Source: Duganella sp. 1224 (lineage in GTDB: Bacteria > Pseudomonadota > Gammaproteobacteria > Burkholderiales > Burkholderiaceae_D). Taken from it: a stretch of 64,000 bases of DNA. A model generated the notes under the pieces. That model worked only from the letters and a program-made list of their open reading frames with translations. It was not told the origin of the DNA and searched no databases. This document shows positions 60,243 through 64,000 of the stretch, one piece after another. A program made the position numbers and the translations under genes. The stretch is taken from NCBI RefSeq assembly GCF_013408245.1, contig NZ_JACBYS010000001.1, positions 2,294,001 through 2,358,000 of the forward strand, written 5' to 3'. The first letter of the stretch is position 1; each line of letters opens with the position of its first letter.

Positions 60243-61103
60243 ATGAAATTCTCCCTCAAAACCCTGCTGGCCACCGGCATGATGCTGGCCGCTTCGTGGT
60301 CCCACGCGCAATCGGCCGATCACGTGTTCCGCGTGTCCGCCATCCCGGACGAGGCGCCGACGGAACTGCAGCGCAAGTTCAAGCCGCTGGGCGAATACCT
60401 GGAGAAGAAGATCGGGATGAAGGTGGAGTTCACGCCGGTCACCGACTATGCCGCCTCGGTGGAAGCGCTGATTAACAAGAAAGTGGACATGGTCTGGTTT
60501 GGCGGCTTCACCTTCGTGCAGGCCAATGAGCGCAGCAAGGGCGCCATCACGCCGCTGGTGCAGCGCGCCGAGGACGAAAAATTCCGCTCGGTGTTCGTCA
60601 CCACCAACAAGAACATCAACAGCCTGAATGACCTCAAGGGCAAAACCCTGAGCTTCGGCTCCGAGTCCTCCACCTCCGGCCACCTGATGCCGCGCTACTA
60701 CCTGCTGGCCGCCAAGATCAATCCGGACACCGATCTGAAACGCATCGCCTTCTCCGGCGCGCACGACGCCACCGTGGCCGCTGTCGCCGGCGGCAAGGTC
60801 GATGCCGGCGCGCTGAACATCTCGGTGTGGGAAAAGCTGGTGGAAGCCAAGAAGGTCGATCCGAACGTGGTGCGCGTGTTCTACACCACGCCAGGCTACT
60901 ACGACTACAACTGGTCGGTGCGCACCGACATGAACGCTGACCTGAAAAAAAAGCTGACCGACGCCTTCCTGGCGCTGGACGCCAACAAGCCTGAAGACAA
61001 GGCCATCATGGAACTGCAGCGCGCCACCAAGTTCATCCCGACCAAGGCCGAGAACTACAAGAACATCGAAGCCGCAGCCAAGAACGCCGGCCTGCTGAAG
61101 TAA
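60243..61103 (+). CDS. PhnD-like ABC substrate-binding protein, putative selenium uptake
   Basis: A 286-residue periplasmic binding protein of the PhnD family with a signal peptide (residues 1-22, ending SHA-QSA). Characteristic blocks are FRVSAIPDEAPTELQRKFKPLGEYLEKKIGMKVEF, KVDMVWFGGFTFVQA, LSFGSESSTSGHLMPRYYL and FSGAHDATVAAVAGGKVDAGALN. Close relatives carry the name putative selenate ABC transporter binding protein, as I recall, because they accompany selD and selenoneine genes. Position beside egtD and near senABC agrees. Phosphonate or another oxyanion remains possible; no C-P lyase gene is present. Confidence 0.85.
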   Translation: MKFSLKTLLATGMMLAASWSHAQSADHVFRVSAIPDEAPTELQRKFKPLGEYLEKKIGMKVEFTPVTDYAASVEALINKKVDMVWFGGFTFVQANERSKGAITPLVQRAEDEKFRSVFVTTNKNINSLNDLKGKTLSFGSESSTSGHLMPRYYLLAAKINPDTDLKRIAFSGAHDATVAAVAGGKVDAGALNISVWEKLVEAKKVDPNVVRVFYTTPGYYDYNWSVRTDMNADLKKKLTDAFLALDANKPEDKAIMELQRATKFIPTKAENYKNIEAAAKNAGLLK

Positions 61104-61107
61104 TTCA

Positions 61108-61926
61108 ATGCCCACGTATCAACTGCAAGACCTGACCGTCCGCCACCTCGGCGGACGGTCCGCTGCCGCGCTGCATGCCATCAACCTGACCGTTGAACAG
61201 GGCGAGCAACTGGCCCTGATCGGCCCCTCCGGCGCCGGCAAGACCACCCTGCTGGCGACGCTGTCCCTGTCCCACAAACCATCGGAGGGCCGCTTCCAGG
61301 CTTTCGGCGCCGATCCGTGGGCGCTGGGCGAGGCGGCGCGCCATCGCTTGCGCGCGCAGCTGTTCCTGGCGCCGCAAACGCCGCCACTGCCGCCGCGCCA
61401 GCGCGTGGTGACGGCGGTGCTGGCCGCGCGCCTGCCGCAATGGAGCTTGTGGCGCGCGCTGGTGTCGCTGTTCAGGCCTGCCGATCCGCAAGCGGCGTGG
61501 CAGGCGCTGTCGCGCTTTAACCTGGGCGACAAATTGTATTCCCGCGTCGACCGCCTGTCCGGCGGCGAACGCCAGCGCTGCGGCCTGGCGCGTCTACTGC
61601 TGTCGCCGGCCAAGGCGCTGCTGGTGGACGAGCCGCTGTCCGCGCTCGATCCCGCCTTGTCCGAGCTGACGCTGGCCACGCTGCGCGAGGAAGCCTCGGC
61701 GCGCAACGCCACGCTGATCTGCACCCTGCACCAGGTGGACCTGGCGCTGAGCCACTTCCCGCGCATCGTCGCGCTGCGCGAGGGCCGCATCGTGTTCGAC
61801 CTGCCGCGCGAGCAGGTCACGCCGGAGATGATCGCCGCGCTGTACCAGGGCGAGCAGCCGCGCGCCAGCCTGCCGCACGACGACGATGCGATGGCGGTCA
61901 AACTCGGCGTCGGCGCGTGCCTGTAA
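61108..61926 (+). CDS. PhnC-like ABC ATP-binding protein
   Basis: ATPase of the importer, 272 residues. Walker A is GPSGAGKTTLL, the signature is LSGGERQRCGLARLL, and Walker B is ALLVDEPLSALD, with the switch His in CTLHQVDLAL. It starts four bases after the binding-protein stop and overlaps the next start by one base. An insert with the run of prolines and arginines (APQTPPLPPRQRV) replaces the usual Q-loop surroundings, where the glutamine is kept in APQTPP. Confidence 0.92.
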   Translation: MPTYQLQDLTVRHLGGRSAAALHAINLTVEQGEQLALIGPSGAGKTTLLATLSLSHKPSEGRFQAFGADPWALGEAARHRLRAQLFLAPQTPPLPPRQRVVTAVLAARLPQWSLWRALVSLFRPADPQAAWQALSRFNLGDKLYSRVDRLSGGERQRCGLARLLLSPAKALLVDEPLSALDPALSELTLATLREEASARNATLICTLHQVDLALSHFPRIVALREGRIVFDLPREQVTPEMIAALYQGEQPRASLPHDDDAMAVKLGVGACL

Positions 61927-62768
61927 TGACGACCATGACCACCGCGCCAGCCGTGGCGCACCACGATCCCGCCACGCGCCGCCGCATCTTCGCCATCATC
62001 GCCGCCCTGGTCATCCTGTGGCCGACCATGGTGGTGTCCGAATTCAAGCCGTGGATACTGTTCGACCAACAAAGCCTGGCCGCCACCGGCCGCTTCCTGT
62101 CGGACTTCCTGGTGCCCGCGCACGACGCCGAGTTCCTGCAGATGCTGGTGCGCGAGACCTGGAACACCGTGGCCATCGCCACCGCCGGCCTCACGCTGGC
62201 GCTACTGGGCGCCGTGCCGGCCACGCTGATCATCAACGAGCAGTTGTCGATTTCCGCGCTGGGCACGGGCCGCATGCGTCCCGTCGCCATCGCCGCGCGC
62301 CAGACCATGCGCTGGCTGATGGTGGTGCTGCGCTCGGTGCCGGAGCTGGTGTGGGCGCTGCTGTTCGTGCGCATCATCGGCCTGGGACCGACCGCCGGCG
62401 TGCTGGCCATCGCCCTCACCTACTGCGGCATGCTGGGCAAGGTGTATGCCGAAATTCTCGAATCCTCCGACGCCCACGCCAGCGACACGCTGCTGGCCAA
62501 CGGCAGCGGGCGTCTTGCCGCGCTGCTGTATGGCTCGCTGCCGGAGGCGGCGTCGGAACTGATGTCCTACACCGTCTATCGCTGGGAGTGCGCGATCCGC
62601 GGCTCGGTGGTGATGGGCTTCGTCGGCGCCGGCGGCCTCGGTCAGCGCATGGACGAATCGCTGAAGGCCATGAACGGCGCCGAAGTTTCCGCCATGCTGC
62701 TGGTGTTCGTGGCGCTGGTGGCGTTGGCCGACCAGTTCTCCAAGGTGCTGCGGCGGAGGCTCGGATGA
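61926..62768 (+). CDS. PhnE-like ABC permease 1
   Basis: Membrane component of the importer, 280 residues with about six hydrophobic segments. The EAA-type coupling loop is ANGSGRLAALLYGSLPEAASELMSYTVYRWE, followed by GFVGAGGLGQRMDESL. The start ATG overlaps the ATPase stop by one base (TAATG); a GTG three codons upstream is less likely. It overlaps the second permease by ATGA. Confidence 0.9.
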   Translation: MTTMTTAPAVAHHDPATRRRIFAIIAALVILWPTMVVSEFKPWILFDQQSLAATGRFLSDFLVPAHDAEFLQMLVRETWNTVAIATAGLTLALLGAVPATLIINEQLSISALGTGRMRPVAIAARQTMRWLMVVLRSVPELVWALLFVRIIGLGPTAGVLAIALTYCGMLGKVYAEILESSDAHASDTLLANGSGRLAALLYGSLPEAASELMSYTVYRWECAIRGSVVMGFVGAGGLGQRMDESLKAMNGAEVSAMLLVFVALVALADQFSKVLRRRLG

Positions 62769-63556
62769 ACCGTCATCTGCCCAAGCCGCCGGCGCGCGAC
62801 TGGACCGTGCGCATCCTGATGCTGCTGTTGCTGCTGCTGATCGCCGCCAGCTTCGCCACGCTGCCGCTGAAGTGGCGCGAGTTCTTCACCGTGGATGCCG
62901 TCAACAGCACGCTGGAACTGCTGGCCGGCTTCGCGCCGCCGGAGACGTCCAGCGGCTTCCTGGCCAAGACCTTCTGGGCCGCGATTGAAACGCTGGCCAT
63001 GTCCGGCCTGGGCACGCTGCTGGCCGTGATCTTCGGGCTCGCCTTCTCGCTGCCGGCGTCGGGACGCTTCGGCGCCGCGCCGCGCGCCGCCGTGCGCGCG
63101 CTGCTCAACGTGCTGCGCTCGATCCCGGAACTGGTGTGGGCGTCGATCATGCTGATCGCCGCCGGCCTCGGTCCGCTGGGCGGCACGCTGGCGCTGGCGG
63201 CGCACACGGCCGGCGTGTTGGGGCGGCTGTTCGCGGACTCGCTGGAAAACGCCGCGCCGCTGCCGGAACAGAGCCTGCGCACCAACGGCGCTAGCGCCAC
63301 CGCCGCCTTCTTCTACGCCACGCTGCCGCAAACGCTGCCGCAGATGATGTCCTACACGCTGTACCGCTGGGAGAACAACATCCGCGCCGCCGCGATCCTG
63401 GGCGTAGTGGGCGCCGGCGGTTTGGGACAGATGCTTAAATACCACCTGTCCCTGTTCCAGATGCCGCTGGCCGCCACCGTCATCATCGCCATGCTGCTGC
63501 TGGTGGCGCTGGTCGATGGCGTCAGCTTTGCGCTGCGGCGCGCACTTACCCGCTAA
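62765..63556 (+). CDS. PhnE-like ABC permease 2
   Basis: Second membrane component, 263 residues. The EAA-type loop is TNGASATAAFFYATLPQTLPQMMSYTLYRWENNIRAAAILGVVGAGGLGQML, parallel to permease 1, so the importer is likely a heterodimer of permeases with one ATPase. Membrane segments are at about 15-35, 75-100, 115-140 and near the C-terminus. The stop is two bases before the next ATG, so the next ABC ATPase may be co-transcribed. Confidence 0.9.
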   Translation: MNRHLPKPPARDWTVRILMLLLLLLIAASFATLPLKWREFFTVDAVNSTLELLAGFAPPETSSGFLAKTFWAAIETLAMSGLGTLLAVIFGLAFSLPASGRFGAAPRAAVRALLNVLRSIPELVWASIMLIAAGLGPLGGTLALAAHTAGVLGRLFADSLENAAPLPEQSLRTNGASATAAFFYATLPQTLPQMMSYTLYRWENNIRAAAILGVVGAGGLGQMLKYHLSLFQMPLAATVIIAMLLLVALVDGVSFALRRALTR

Positions 63557-63558
63557 CC

Positions 63559-64000
63559 ATGCTCGAACTTCGCCAGCTCTCCAAATCCTACAACGGCCGC
63601 CCGGTGCTGGACCGCTTGTCGTGGCAATTCCAGGCCGGCGAATTCGTCTCGATCATGGGCGATTCCGGGGTCGGCAAGTCGACGCTGCTGAATCTCATCG
63701 CCGGCCTCGACACGCCGGACGCGGCGCCGGGCGAATCGCCCATCATCGTCGACGGCCTCCCGATGTCCGGGCTGGATGACGACGCGGCCACCCGGCTGCG
63801 GCGCACACGCATGGGTTTCATCTTTCAAGCCTTCCACGTGCTGCCGCACCTGACCTTGCTGCAAAACGTCGCCCTGCCACTGTTGCTGAATGGCCTGCCG
63901 ACCGCGCGCGCGGCGGAGATGCTGGCGGCGGTGGGCCTGGCCGGGCGCGAGCACGATTTTCCGCATCAAATCTCCGGCGGACAGATGCAGCGCGTGGCCA
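63559..64000 (+). CDS. LolD/MacB-type ABC ATP-binding protein, 3' end outside window
   Basis: The first 147 codons of an ATPase: Walker A GDSGVGKSTLL, Q-loop GFIFQAFHVLPHLTLLQNVALPLLL, and signature ISGGQMQRVA just at the window edge. This pattern belongs to the LolD/MacB/YbbA group that works with FtsX-like permeases, not to the PhnC group. It starts two bases after permease 2, so it is in the same transcript. A partner permease is expected downstream but cannot be seen. Confidence 0.9.
   Translation, partial: MLELRQLSKSYNGRPVLDRLSWQFQAGEFVSIMGDSGVGKSTLLNLIAGLDTPDAAPGESPIIVDGLPMSGLDDDAATRLRRTRMGFIFQAFHVLPHLTLLQNVALPLLLNGLPTARAAEMLAAVGLAGREHDFPHQISGGQMQRVA

Noticed and set aside
1..64000. 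CRISPR arrays, tRNA or rRNA genes, insertion sequences, prophage
   Set aside because: No regularly spaced repeats, no cloverleaf or rRNA-like stretch and no transposase, integrase or phage protein was recognised on either strand.

Overview
The window is about 65% GC, densely coded and chromosomal in character. Gene content (exosortase-type PEP-CTERM protein, PAS/GGDEF/EAL and chemotaxis proteins, DUF1853 next to tsaB-rimI, a paired HTH-citrate synthase and type III CoA transferase, selenoneine genes) and codon style fit a betaproteobacterium of the Oxalobacteraceae, in the Massilia/Duganella/Janthinobacterium group. This is inference from gene content, not a 16S match. I saw no rRNA, tRNA, CRISPR array, insertion sequence or prophage.

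Layout. 0-6.7 kb: 3' part of ppk1, sixA, a 39-residue membrane peptide, a PotF-type polyamine-binding protein, an orphan FliD-like protein and a CaiB-type CoA transferase. 6.8-16.4 kb: the divergent HTH-citrate synthase, a PilZ protein, alr-radA, lplT, and a tightly overlapped tsaB-rimI-UDG-like-DUF1853 operon. Next to rimI the UDG-like protein has a degenerate catalytic motif and an N-terminus resembling the clamp-loader-binding peptide of DNA polymerase III psi. 16.4-25.9 kb: a large hairpin repeat, an orphan molybdenum hydroxylase subunit, a PAS-GGDEF-EAL protein, small DUF proteins, mltD and fabI. 26-39 kb: two sigma-factor modules (one with a Pro/Ala-rich membrane partner facing a VIT/vWA protein, one with a small membrane protein and an MFS pump), an HTH-less cyclic-nucleotide-domain protein, rhlE and a Tat-exported phospholipase C. 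39-50.5 kb: a MarR-MFS pair, a HypT-like LysR regulator beside gdhA, malic enzyme, a glycosyltransferase, a chemoreceptor and an exported amidohydrolase.

50.5-63.6 kb is the most notable part. senA (selenoneine synthase), senB (selenosugar synthase) and selD/senC are followed, a few kilobases on, by egtB and egtD for ergothioneine and by a PhnD/PhnC/PhnE/PhnE-like ABC importer of the kind annotated as a putative selenate transporter. Read together: an imported selenium species is reduced elsewhere, SelD makes selenophosphate, SenB makes a selenosugar, EgtD makes hercynine, and SenA joins selenosugar and hercynine towards selenoneine, while EgtB uses the same hercynine for ergothioneine. Between the two halves lie an NTF2-like protein, a PEP-CTERM protein, leuA with what looks like a leucine attenuator (a leader peptide with three CTA codons), and an internally deleted chemoreceptor gene. 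The window ends inside a LolD/MacB-type ABC ATPase.

Recurrent perfect palindromes with a GGGGTCnGACCCC core, and one 40-bp-arm inverted repeat preceded by three 13-bp tandem copies, sit between genes and look like members of a genome-wide intergenic repeat family.
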